Source: Lutibaculum baratangense AMV1 (GTDB taxonomy: Bacteria; Pseudomonadota; Alphaproteobacteria; Rhizobiales; Tepidamorphaceae). From it: a stretch of 64,000 nucleotides of DNA. Both the position numbers and the translations under genes were made by a program. Below, one piece after another: positions 1-8,092 of the stretch. How positions within the stretch are numbered: the first letter of the stretch is position 1; each line of letters starts with the position of its first letter. Under the pieces are notes generated by a model. It saw only the letters and a program-made list of their open reading frames with translations, was not told the DNA's origin and searched no databases. The stretch covers positions 62,001 to 126,000 of the forward strand of contig NZ_AWXZ01000013.1 in the NCBI RefSeq assembly GCF_000496075.1, given 5' to 3'.

Positions 1-464
1 GCGAGCGCCACGGGCCAGAGCCCGAAGACCGGATGAACGCGCTCGCCCGAATGCCCGAGGACGATCCGCCGGCGGCCCTCCGTCGCCTCGATCATGCGGC
101 TCACGAGGTTCTGCGGGAAGAACGGTGTGTCGGTCGCGGCCGTCGCGACGAAGGTCGCCTCCGGTGTGTTCTCGGCGGCCCAGCGCAGGCCGGCGAGCAC
201 GCCGGCGAGCGGCCCGGCATGGCCCTCGACGAGATCCGCCTGCACCGGCAGGCCGAACCCGGCGAATCTCGAGGCATCGCCGTTCGCATTCAGCACGATC
301 GCGCCGACCTGCGGCTTCAACCGGTCGATCACGTGTTGCAGCATCGCCTTGCCGGCGAGGGTTCTCAGGCTCTTGTCGCCGCCGCCCATCCGGCGCGACA
401 GCCCGCCCGCCAGGATGCAGCCGGTGACCGCTGCCCGCTCGTTCGAGGTTTCGGCCCGTTCCAT
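1..464 (-). CDS. mobA: Molybdenum cofactor guanylyltransferase MobA (partial, 3' end outside window)
   Basis: Attaches GMP to molybdopterin to make the molybdopterin guanine dinucleotide cofactor in the cytoplasm. About 154 codons are visible; the gene runs off the left edge. The N-terminal nucleotide-binding signature LAGGLSRRMGGGDKSL (residues about 18-33) is diagnostic of the MobA nucleotidyltransferase family, and a downstream segment with D-L-V-E-G-H-A-G-P-L fits the usual guanine-binding region. The ATG at 464 is the only sensible start upstream of this motif. fdhD, which also serves molybdenum enzymes, lies nearby on the same strand (2055-2936), but a toxin-antitoxin pair and a GST gene separate the two. 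Confidence 0.93.
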   Translation of the reverse strand, partial: MERAETSNERAAVTGCILAGGLSRRMGGGDKSLRTLAGKAMLQHVIDRLKPQVGAIVLNANGDASRFAGFGLPVQADLVEGHAGPLAGVLAGLRWAAENTPEATFVATAATDTPFFPQNLVSRMIEATEGRRRIVLGHSGERVHPVFGLWPVAL

Positions 465-574
465 TGCGTCCCTTGTTCCGTAGAGGTGTGATCGAGCCCG
501 GGCGGCCGTCCTGTGGCTCGCGACAACCTAGCGTCTGCAGGGCGTCGAGGCGAGTGGCGCGCGTGAGCGAAGGG

Positions 575-958
575 TCAGAGGGCGCTTTGCACGTCGGTCT
601 GCGCGAAGTCGTTGCCGACATAGAGGAGGGGACACCGTCTTTCCATCGCCTCCTGATAGGCGAAGCAGTCGCCGAAGTTGAGGCGGGCGGGATGCATGCC
701 CTTGCCCCATCTCACGTAGGCACTCGCGGCGGCCTTCGCCGTGGCGGCCGTGACTGGAACGATGTCCAATCCGAGGCTCCCGAGCATGAGCTCCATCTCG
801 CCGCGGACGCCGCGCCTCGTCGCAACGATGAGCGCCTCGGTCATGGTGCCGGTCGGCATGATCAGGTCGGGCGTCTGCTCCAGCGCCCGATCACAGGCCT
901 CGGCTCGGGGTTCCCGAAGAAGGATCGCCATCAGAGCGGACGTGTCGACGACTATCAT
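575..958 (-). CDS. vapC: VapC-type PIN-domain ribonuclease toxin
   Basis: A 127-residue PIN-domain protein, the usual VapC length, which as a family cleaves RNA (often initiator tRNA or 23S rRNA) when freed from its antitoxin. The acidic residues expected to bind the catalytic metal are present: D5 in VVDTSALM, E41 in MTEALI, D97 in NFGDCFAY and D117 in VGNDFA. Its start overlaps the stop of the antitoxin gene by four bases (ATGA type), so the two are translationally coupled. It looks intact. The RNA target cannot be inferred from the sequence. Confidence 0.93.
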   Translation of the reverse strand: MIVVDTSALMAILLREPRAEACDRALEQTPDLIMPTGTMTEALIVATRRGVRGEMELMLGSLGLDIVPVTAATAKAAASAYVRWGKGMHPARLNFGDCFAYQEAMERRCPLLYVGNDFAQTDVQSAL

Positions 959-1212
959 CCGGGCAGGCCATCATCGTCGTAGAGAAAGTCCTGGCTGCGC
1001 GCCGCATCCGGCCCGGGCGTGACCTTTCCTGCGGCCGAGGCGCGGACGGCGTCGAGCACGGCCCGCTTCGCCGCCCGGTCGGGCTTCGCATTCTCGGGCA
1101 CGAGGCGGACAGCCGGCTTCCCGTCCCTCGTCAGAACGACTTCCTCGCCCGCTTCCGCACGCCGGATGAGCTCGGCGAGGGTGGCCTCCGCCTCGCTGAT
1201 GGAAACCCGCAT
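955..1212 (-). CDS. vapB: VapB antitoxin, Phd/YefM family
   Basis: An 85-residue antitoxin. The N-terminal half (MRVSISEAEATLAEL, then EEVVLTRDGKPAVRL) is the Phd/YefM DNA-binding fold, which usually autorepresses the operon. The C-terminal half is polar and probably disordered until it wraps around the toxin. It is the first gene of the pair and overlaps vapC by four bases. The pair is compact and self-contained, and lies between genes of the molybdenum cofactor pathway, suggesting insertion. Confidence 0.93.
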   Translation of the reverse strand: MRVSISEAEATLAELIRRAEAGEEVVLTRDGKPAVRLVPENAKPDRAAKRAVLDAVRASAAGKVTPGPDAARSQDFLYDDDGLPG

Positions 1213-1279
1213 GGCACAGCTCCTGCTGCAGCGTAACGGCCTGTCTCATGCCGTTGACGCAATGTAAGGCTGGCGACGC

Positions 1280-1993
1280 TCACCCATCAAGCTCGGGATA
1301 ATGCCGGAATATGCCGCTCTCGTTGAACGGCTCCCGTCGCTCGCTCGCGAGATAGTCCGCGACACTCGGGATGTCCGCCACCGAGCGGTGCAGCGCGTCG
1401 ACGAGCGGCGCCCGGTCGAGCGCTCGACGCATCGCGATCGGAAAGGCGTAGAGGAGGCCATCCACGACCTGGAACAGCGACAGGTCCGCATAGGTCAGGG
1501 CGTCGCCGACAAGATGGTCGGTGTTCTCGTTGCGCGCCAGGAGCTTCTCGAACCAGGAGAGGTATTTCGGGATGCGCGTCTCGCGGAAGTCCTTCGCTCG
1601 CCGCAGCGCCTCGTCCTTCTGGTCCTCGTAGTAGAGGTCGGACCCCACGGGATGGTGCGCGTCGTGTGCCTCCGCCACGAGATCGGCGACCGTCAGCTGG
1701 ATCTGATGTGTCCAAAGGCGCCCGGCCTCGTCGGTCGGGGCGAGGCCAAGCCTGCCGCCGAGATAGAAGAGGATCGCGGCGGTCTGGCCGATCATCACCT
1801 CGCCGTCGCGCAGGAAGGGCGGGGCGAAGGAGGGGCGCGCGGCGTCGGCTCCGTCCATCAGCGCCGTCAGCCGCTCCATCCCGCCGACGTCGCGGGCGAC
1901 GTCGACATAGGCGGCACCCGCCGCCTCGAGAGCGAGGCGCACGAATTCGCCGCGACCCTGCAGGCCGGGCCAGTAGTAGAGCTCGTAGGTCAT
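1280..1993 (-). CDS. Glutathione S-transferase family protein
   Basis: A 237-residue soluble GST. It begins MTYELYYWPGLQGRGEF, a thioredoxin-fold start resembling sigma/pi-class GSTs with an early tyrosine as candidate catalytic residue, and contains the glutathione-contact stretch G-Q-T-A-A-I-L-F-Y-L. The C-terminal all-helical domain follows from about residue 85 and includes a conserved-looking LTYADLSLFQ helix. The start at 1993 was chosen because the thioredoxin fold begins there and an upstream ATG (2116) would run into fdhD. It lies 61 bases downstream of fdhD on the same strand. Its substrate is unknown. Confidence 0.92.
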   Translation of the reverse strand: MTYELYYWPGLQGRGEFVRLALEAAGAAYVDVARDVGGMERLTALMDGADAARPSFAPPFLRDGEVMIGQTAAILFYLGGRLGLAPTDEAGRLWTHQIQLTVADLVAEAHDAHHPVGSDLYYEDQKDEALRRAKDFRETRIPKYLSWFEKLLARNENTDHLVGDALTYADLSLFQVVDGLLYAFPIAMRRALDRAPLVDALHRSVADIPSVADYLASERREPFNESGIFRHYPELDG

Positions 1994-2054
1994 TCCGGTG
2001 GTCTCCCTTCGTTGCCTCTGCAACGTCGCCGGCGAGGGGAGAGGTCCGGCACGC

Positions 2055-2936
2055 CTACTCCCCGGCCTCCGCCAGGCTGCCCTTGCGACGGTGCTTCGGG
2101 GCTTCCTCCTCGACACTGTCCGGATCGAGGTCGAACTCGATGCGATCGGTTCCCGACAGGGCGAGGAAGCGCTTGCCGCGCGCCCGACCGACGAGGGTCA
2201 GTCCCGCCTGCCGAGCGAGCTCGACGCCCCATGCGGTGAAGCCGGAGCGCGAGACGAGCACCGGGATCTTCATCATGACGGTCTTGATGACCATCTCCGA
2301 CGTCAGGCGGCCGGTCGTGTAGAAGATCTTGTCGTCGGGCGAGACGCCGTTCAGGAACATCCATCCGGCGATCTTGTCGACCGCATTGTGCCGGCCGACA
2401 TCCTCCATGTAGACGAGCGGCCGGTCCTCCTGGCAGAGCACGCAGCCGTGGATCGCCCCGGCGGTCAGGTAGAGCGACGGCGCGGTGTTGATCTTCTTCG
2501 TCAGCTCGTGGAGCCACGACGTCTTCAGCTTCGCGTCGGGCGCGAGCGTGATCTCGCCGAAGCTCTCCATCACGTCGCCGAACACCGTGCCCTGCGCGCA
2601 ACCCGACGTGCGCACCCGCTTCTTCATCTTCTCCTCGTAGTCCGTCGCCCGCTCGGTGCGCACGACGACGACGCCGAGATCCTCGTCGTGGTCGATGCCG
2701 GTGATCGTGTCGTCGGCCCTGAGCATGTTCTGGTTGAGGAGATAGCCGACGGCCAGAAGGTCTGGCCGGTCGCCGATCGTCATCATGGTGACGACCTCCT
2801 GGCTGTTCAGGAACAGCGTCAGGGCGCGCTCCGCCACCACGCGCGTCTCCACGCGGGCGCCGGTCTGGTCGATGCCGTCGACGAGCTGGGAAAGCCGCTC
2901 GTCGTCCGGATCGGGCTTGATGATGAACTCGCTCAT
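2055..2936 (-). CDS. fdhD: Formate dehydrogenase accessory sulfurtransferase FdhD
   Basis: Transfers sulfur from a cysteine desulfurase to the molybdenum/bis-MGD cofactor of formate dehydrogenase. It is a 293-residue protein with family motifs RTSGCAQGTVFGD (about residues 106-118) and EDVGRHNAVDKIAG (about residues 180-195). The active loop has one cysteine (GCAQG) rather than the CxxC described for E. coli FdhD, while a second cysteine pair appears in HGCVLCQED just before the EDVGRHNA motif. The ATG at 2936 (MSEFIIKPD) fits the family better than the one at 2984. The formate dehydrogenase structural genes are not in the window. Confidence 0.95.
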   Translation of the reverse strand: MSEFIIKPDPDDERLSQLVDGIDQTGARVETRVVAERALTLFLNSQEVVTMMTIGDRPDLLAVGYLLNQNMLRADDTITGIDHDEDLGVVVVRTERATDYEEKMKKRVRTSGCAQGTVFGDVMESFGEITLAPDAKLKTSWLHELTKKINTAPSLYLTAGAIHGCVLCQEDRPLVYMEDVGRHNAVDKIAGWMFLNGVSPDDKIFYTTGRLTSEMVIKTVMMKIPVLVSRSGFTAWGVELARQAGLTLVGRARGKRFLALSGTDRIEFDLDPDSVEEEAPKHRRKGSLAEAGE

Positions 2937-3000
2937 GAGAGGGGAATTTAGGGGAGAAGAGGCGCCCGCGGTAGGCCGAAGCAACCGATCGCTTGCGATC

Positions 3001-4845
3001 TCAGTCGTCTTCCTCCTCGGAAGACGGCAGGAAGATCTCGAACCGCGTGCCGCGTGGCGTGGGAGGAACCGTCACCCGCCCACGAATCTGCCGGCTGAGC
3101 GCGGAGACGATCCGCATGCCGAAGCCGGTCGACTTGGAGAGCTCGAATCCTGGCGGCAGCCCCACTCCGTCGTCCTCCACCACGACGCACAGGCCGTCCT
3201 CGCTCTCCTCGACGGCGAGACGGATCGTGCCCTCCACGCCGTCCGGGAAGGCGTATTTCATCGAGTTCGTCAGGAGCTCCGACACGATAAGCGCCAGCGG
3301 CACCGCCTTGTCGATCGACAGGACCGTGCCGGTGGCGTCGACGTCGAGCGCGAGATGGACACGGCTCTCCGTGTCGAGCAGCCCTTCGACGTCGTTCGCC
3401 ACCTCGATCAGGAACGGACCGAGCTCGACGGAATCGTGCCTGCTCGAGGTGTAGAGCCGCTGATGCACCTGCGCGACGACGGCGATGCGGCCACGGGCCT
3501 CCATCAGGCTCTGCTTCAGGTCCTCGTCCTTCGTCCGGCCGGCCTGCAGCGTGAGCAGGCTCATCACGACCGCGAGAGAGTTCTTCACGCGGTGGTTGAC
3601 CTCGTAGAGCAGCGCCTCGCGCGCCTCGAACGCTTCCTTCAGCTCCTGCTCCGCGCGCTTCGTCTCCTCGATATCGGTGCACGTTCCGAACCAGCGCACG
3701 ATCTCACCCGTCGCCTCGTCCCGCACCGGCCGCGCCCGGCCCAGCACCCAGCGATAGGCGCCGTCTTGGCGCCGCAGCCGGTACTCGATCTCGTAGTCCT
3801 CGCCGGTCTCGAGGCTGCGACGCCAGATCTCCCATGCGCGGTCCCGGTCGTCGGGATGGAACATGTCGTTCCAGCCGACGCCGTCGGTGGAGCCGGGCTG
3901 AACGCCGGTGTACTCGTACCACCGCCGGTTGAAGTAGTCGTGGAATCCATCCGGCTGCGTCGACCACAGCATCTGCGGCATCGAATCGGCGATCGCCCGG
4001 AAGCGCGCCTCGTTCATCCGCAGCGCGGCTTCGGCCTCCTTGCGGTCGGTGATGTCGACGCAGGCGCCGGTCATATAGGAGGCGGCACCCCGCGCATCCG
4101 CCTGTGTGCGGCCCTGGCCGAGCAGCCACCGCTCGGAGCCATCCGCGCTGACGATGCGGAACTCCATGTCGAAGTTCGCTCCCTCCGTTGCGCACCGCCT
4201 GCACTGCTCGCGAACGACGTCGCGATCAGCCTCGTGAACATGGGCCAGGAACTCCTCCAGGGATGTGACCAGCGGCTGCTCCGGTCGTCCGAACAGCTTC
4301 GCCAGGGTCCGGTCCCAGTCGACCTCGTGCGTCTCGATGCTCCAGCGGAAGGTACCGGTTCGGGAGGCTAGCAAAGCGGCCTGCTGGCGCTCGCTCTGTT
4401 CGCGGATCGCTGCTTCGGTGGCCTTGCGTGGCGTGATGTCGAAAGCGGTGCCTAGCATCCGGATCGGTCTCTTCCGACCGTCTTCCACGGCGAAGTAGGT
4501 GCGGCCCTGGGCGGAAATCCACCGGATTTGCGAATCGGGATGAATGACGCGGTACTCCGCGCGATAGGCCCCGTCGCCCTCGGGATCGATCGAGTCCCTA
4601 ACGATCTGGTCGGTCGTCTCCCTGTCATCGGGGTGCAGCGCCTCGAGGAATCGGGGGTAGGAGACCTCCTGTTCGACCGGGACCCCGAACAAGGCCTTGC
4701 AGCGGTCGGACCATTCCAGCGCGCCGGTCCGCAAGTCGTAGTCGAACGTGCCCATCCCCGACGCGTCGATGACGAGTTTCGTGCGTTCGGCGTCCCAGTC
4801 GTGCGGGACATCCGCATCGATGAGGGAGTCACGTTCAAAGGGCAT
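3001..4845 (-). CDS. PAS-domain sensor histidine kinase, HisKA_2 family
   Basis: A 614-residue cytoplasmic-looking sensor kinase with no clear membrane segment. Three PAS/PAC modules occupy residues about 20-390, each with the typical DxRTG/DGxxRW pattern. The transmitter follows: EVNHRVKNSLAVV places the phosphoacceptor at about H418 and is the HisKA_2 form. The ATPase domain contains the N-box-like ELLTNSMKYAFPDG and the glycine loops DDGVGLPPGF and GFGMRI. Kinases of this group often act in general stress or light/redox responses in alphaproteobacteria, but no response regulator is adjacent, so the partner and signal are unknown. Confidence 0.93.
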   Translation of the reverse strand: MPFERDSLIDADVPHDWDAERTKLVIDASGMGTFDYDLRTGALEWSDRCKALFGVPVEQEVSYPRFLEALHPDDRETTDQIVRDSIDPEGDGAYRAEYRVIHPDSQIRWISAQGRTYFAVEDGRKRPIRMLGTAFDITPRKATEAAIREQSERQQAALLASRTGTFRWSIETHEVDWDRTLAKLFGRPEQPLVTSLEEFLAHVHEADRDVVREQCRRCATEGANFDMEFRIVSADGSERWLLGQGRTQADARGAASYMTGACVDITDRKEAEAALRMNEARFRAIADSMPQMLWSTQPDGFHDYFNRRWYEYTGVQPGSTDGVGWNDMFHPDDRDRAWEIWRRSLETGEDYEIEYRLRRQDGAYRWVLGRARPVRDEATGEIVRWFGTCTDIEETKRAEQELKEAFEAREALLYEVNHRVKNSLAVVMSLLTLQAGRTKDEDLKQSLMEARGRIAVVAQVHQRLYTSSRHDSVELGPFLIEVANDVEGLLDTESRVHLALDVDATGTVLSIDKAVPLALIVSELLTNSMKYAFPDGVEGTIRLAVEESEDGLCVVVEDDGVGLPPGFELSKSTGFGMRIVSALSRQIRGRVTVPPTPRGTRFEIFLPSSEEEDD

Positions 4846-4978
4846 CAGCTCGGGTCCCCGCCATACGTCACCAGCGGGGTCTTCATGGGCGGTCGTGTCA
4901 AGCCGCTTGTTCCGGACCCGGCACTATCACCGCCATTGCCTGTCGGCCCGTGCGCCGCGAGCAACAGCAGGTGGACCA

Positions 4979-5500
4979 CTAGCGCGGGGCCGGTGCCGTC
5001 AGCGATCGGCCGATCGGTCCGATGAGACTGTCGATCGGCTCGCGCATCGAGGTGGGATACTCGATCCGGAAACCGGAGATCGCGTCTCGCGACGGGCTGA
5101 ACTCCACCCGCTCGTAGAAGATCATCTCTTCCCCTCGAGGGGAGTCCTTGAGGTAGCCGGACAGCACGATCCAGCGATCCGCCACGCGCCGATACGTCAC
5201 CTCGCTGATATCCTCCAGCGAGGAGAGCTCCCGCGCGATGGTGTCGGAATCGTGACCGAGCGCGTTGTGGCCGCCGAAGACGATCAGCCGTGCCCGCCCG
5301 TCTCGGGTGAAGAGCGTGATCCCATCACCGTTCTGGGATGGCTCGGCCTGCGCGAAGATGTCCGCGGGATAGCGCAACGAGTAGCCGAAGCGCTCGTTGT
5401 CGTAGCGCGCCCATTGCGCGGCGAGGACCGGCGTCAGGGAGGCGAGGAACGCCGCCAGCAGGCAGGTCGAGAGGATGCGGAAGCAGGTGCGCCGGGTCAT
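4979..5500 (-). CDS. Hypothetical secreted protein
   Basis: A 173-residue protein that I do not recognise as a characterised family. It starts with a good Sec signal peptide (MTRRTCFRILSTC, then LLAAFLASLTPVLAA), so the mature product is expected in the periplasm. The mature part opens with YDNERFGYSLRYP, a motif common to small alpha/beta secreted proteins annotated only as hypothetical. The ATG at 5500 was selected because it gives the signal peptide; an upstream in-frame ATG at 5761 would add a basic, low-complexity leader overlapping the divergent mrp gene. It is transcribed away from mrp. Confidence 0.8.
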   Translation of the reverse strand: MTRRTCFRILSTCLLAAFLASLTPVLAAQWARYDNERFGYSLRYPADIFAQAEPSQNGDGITLFTRDGRARLIVFGGHNALGHDSDTIARELSSLEDISEVTYRRVADRWIVLSGYLKDSPRGEEMIFYERVEFSPSRDAISGFRIEYPTSMREPIDSLIGPIGRSLTAPAPR

Positions 5501-5645
5501 GGAGATCAAACGGGCGGGCCACGAGCGGGTTCCTGCCGGTCGGCCGCTTCGTCCCACGATTTGACGCAGCCGCCCCGGCGGTGGGATAGACGCTATCGAG
5601 AAACATTCCAATTGGCGCCTGCGGGCGCCACAGAGCGGTGTTGAA

Positions 5646-6890
5646 ATGGCAGTCACCAAGGAAGCGGTGCTCGACGCCCTGCGGCGGGTGAAGGGTCCGG
5701 ACCTGTCCGGCGATCTCGTGTCGCTCGGCCTCGTCTCGGAAGTCGTCGTGCTCGAGGACAAGGTCTACTTCTCGATCTCCGTCGACCCCAGTCGGGCGGA
5801 GGAGCTCGAGCCCATGCGGCTCGCGGCCGAGAAGGTCGTCAGCGACCTCGACGGCGTGTCGAAGGCGACGGTCACTCTCACGGCCGAGCGGCCGGCGGGG
5901 CAGGCGCCGGCCCAGCCGCGGCAGGCCCCGCAGCAGGCGGGCCGCACGGGCCGTCTCGGCTCGACTCTCTCGCGCAACCCCGCGGCCGGACAGGGCACAC
6001 CACCCCCGCCTCAGGCGCGGGGGCACCAGCACGGCGGCCCGCAGCAGGACGGCGGCCAGCAGGCTGGTGGCCAGAAGCCGGGCGTCCCCGGCATCAGGCA
6101 CATCATCGCCGTCGCCTCTGGCAAGGGTGGCGTCGGCAAGTCGACGACCGCCGTCAACCTGGCACTCGGCCTTCAGGCGCAGGGTCTGAAGGTCGGTATC
6201 CTCGACGCCGACATCTACGGCCCGTCGCAGCCGCGGCTTCTCGGTGTCAGCGGCCGGCCGGAGCCCGTGGAGGGTCGCATCCTGCGGCCACTGATGGGTT
6301 ACGGCGTGCCGGTCATGTCGATGGGCTTCCTCGTCGAGGAGGACACGCCCATGATCTGGCGCGGGCCGATGGTCATGTCGGCGCTGACTCAGATGCTGCG
6401 TGAGGTCATGTGGGGCGAGCTCGACGTCCTCGTCGTCGACATGCCGCCCGGCACCGGCGACGCGCAGTTGACGATGGCGCAGCAGGTGCCGCTGTCCGGC
6501 GCCGTGATCGTCTCCACGCCGCAGGACCTCGCGCTGATCGACGCGCGCAAGGGCATCAACATGTTCCGCAAGGTCGACGTGCCGATCCTCGGCGTGATCG
6601 AGAACATGAGCTACTTCCTGTGCCCCTCCTGCGGAACGCGCTCCGACATCTTCGGCTATGGCGGCGCGCATCAGGAGGCGGACCGGCTCGGCGTCGAGTT
6701 CCTCGGCGAGGTGCCGCTCCACATGGACATAAGGGAGCTGTCGGACGCGGGGCGGCCGGTCGTCGTGTCGGACCCGGACGGCCCGCATGCGACGATCTTC
6801 AAGGACATTGCGAGCCGCGTCTGGTCGGAGCTGCAGAAGACGGGCGAGGGCGCCCGCCGCGCACCTCCGCGCATCGTGATGGAGAGCTGA
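5646..6890 (+). CDS. mrp: Iron-sulfur cluster carrier protein, Mrp/ApbC/NBP35 family
   Basis: A P-loop ATPase that carries [4Fe-4S] clusters to apoproteins in the cytoplasm. Length is 414 residues. Residues about 1-85 form the MIP18/DUF59 domain, followed by a Pro/Gln/Gly-rich linker (about 86-150) and the ParA-like ATPase with deviant Walker A SGKGGVGKST (about residue 158), DADIYGPSQPRLLG, and VVDMPPGTGDAQLT. The cluster-binding CPSCG pair lies in MSYFLCPSCGTRSD near the C terminus. It is complete and convergent with the DMT transporter gene, 12 bases away. Confidence 0.96.
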   Translation: MAVTKEAVLDALRRVKGPDLSGDLVSLGLVSEVVVLEDKVYFSISVDPSRAEELEPMRLAAEKVVSDLDGVSKATVTLTAERPAGQAPAQPRQAPQQAGRTGRLGSTLSRNPAAGQGTPPPPQARGHQHGGPQQDGGQQAGGQKPGVPGIRHIIAVASGKGGVGKSTTAVNLALGLQAQGLKVGILDADIYGPSQPRLLGVSGRPEPVEGRILRPLMGYGVPVMSMGFLVEEDTPMIWRGPMVMSALTQMLREVMWGELDVLVVDMPPGTGDAQLTMAQQVPLSGAVIVSTPQDLALIDARKGINMFRKVDVPILGVIENMSYFLCPSCGTRSDIFGYGGAHQEADRLGVEFLGEVPLHMDIRELSDAGRPVVVSDPDGPHATIFKDIASRVWSELQKTGEGARRAPPRIVMES

Positions 6891-6902
6891 GCGGGCGGGG
6901 CG

Positions 6903-7829
6903 TCAGCCCCGCCGCTTCGCGCGTCCCTCGCGGTGGAAGACGTAGATGCCGGACGCGACGACGAGGAAGATCCCGACCATCGCCACCGCGTTCGGGATCT
7001 CGCCCCAGAAAATGTAGCTGTAGGTAAGTGCGAACAGAATGATCGCATAGCGGAAGGGCGCGACGGTCGACAGCTCGCCCGAGCGCATCGCCGCGACGAT
7101 CGAGACGTAACCGCCGATCAGGAACAGGGCCGCGCCGCCGAGGAGGAGGGCGTCGCCTGGCGACACCGGCCGCCACGTCTCGAAGAGCGACATGACGCCG
7201 CCCGACACCATCACGGCGAACGAGCCCACGACCGAGATCGTGAGCGTGTGCACCGTCTTCGGGATGTAGCGGGTCGACAGGTCGCGCACGATGATGAGGC
7301 CGAGCGAGGCGACGGCGAGCAGCGAATAGACGTTGAAGCCCTCGCCGCCCGGCTGGATGATCATCAGCACGCCGCCGAAGCCCACCAGGACCGCTGCCCA
7401 GCGCCGCCAGCGCACCGTCTCCTTCAGGAACACCGCCGAGACGATCGTCAGGAAGATTGGCAGGGACTGGAGGATCGCGGTGGCCGTCGCGAGCGACATC
7501 TGGAAAAGCGCCGTCAGGAAGACGAGCGTGCCGAGGGCGTCGCTCACGGCGCGCCAGGCGAACGGCTTCCGCCCGACCTCCGGGACGGCCCGCAGCGCCC
7601 CTTGGCGCCACGCGAGGAGGGCGAGCAGGCCCGTCGCGACCAGCCCGCGCAGGAAGACGATCTGCCCCGTCGGCAGGTCCTCGCTCGCGAGCTTGATCAG
7701 CATGTCGTTCGTGTTGAAGCAGAACATCGAGGCGATCATCGCAGCGATGCCATGCATGTTGGCGGCGGAGCGCTCCTCATCCGTGCCGATCGAAGGGGCC
7801 GTCATCGGCTCGTGGGGCATCTTGGGCAA
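6903..7829 (-). CDS. DMT-superfamily (EamA) transporter
   Basis: A 308-residue inner-membrane protein with about ten hydrophobic helices in two EamA repeats (first repeat residues about 30-160, second about 175-300), typical of drug/metabolite exporters. The first repeat contains TGQIVFLRGLVATGLLALL, a characteristic EamA helix. Its start at 7829 gives a short cytoplasmic N terminus. It is convergent with mrp. The substrate cannot be deduced; family members export amino acids, metabolites or drugs. Confidence 0.9.
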   Translation of the reverse strand: MPKMPHEPMTAPSIGTDEERSAANMHGIAAMIASMFCFNTNDMLIKLASEDLPTGQIVFLRGLVATGLLALLAWRQGALRAVPEVGRKPFAWRAVSDALGTLVFLTALFQMSLATATAILQSLPIFLTIVSAVFLKETVRWRRWAAVLVGFGGVLMIIQPGGEGFNVYSLLAVASLGLIIVRDLSTRYIPKTVHTLTISVVGSFAVMVSGGVMSLFETWRPVSPGDALLLGGAALFLIGGYVSIVAAMRSGELSTVAPFRYAIILFALTYSYIFWGEIPNAVAMVGIFLVVASGIYVFHREGRAKRRG

Positions 7830-7954
7830 CTCTCGGGAAGGGGCCGGCGAAGGGCGGACGCGGCAGGCGGGCTTGCTCCGGGACGGCAGCTGCTATCACG
7901 CGGCGACCGGTCGCGCCAGCGGGCCGAACGCGGCTCCGGTCTGCGCCATGCGCG

Positions 7955-8083
7955 GTGCAGCGCACGGGCTCGGCGGCCGGCATCGCCGGCGAGAGCGGCT
8001 TCGACCTCTCGCGCATGACCGGCGACCGGCTCTTCGAGACGCTGCACGCCCTCGTTCTGCAGGAGGAGGGCGCCACGGCCTGA
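7955..8083 (+). other. Short open frame with coding-like composition, possible gene remnant or microprotein
   Basis: In the 263-base gap between the DMT transporter and ycjF there is an open frame ending at TGA 8081-8083. It could encode about 42 residues from GTG 7955 and reads GFDLSRMTGDRLFETLHALV before a short acidic tail. Its acidic, amphipathic character differs from the Arg-rich noise of wrong frames in this G+C-rich DNA. There is no convincing ribosome-binding site. I do not recognise it. It may be the 3' remnant of a lost gene, a microprotein or chance. Nothing else was seen in this gap. Confidence 0.2.
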
Positions 8084-8092
8084 GCACCACGC

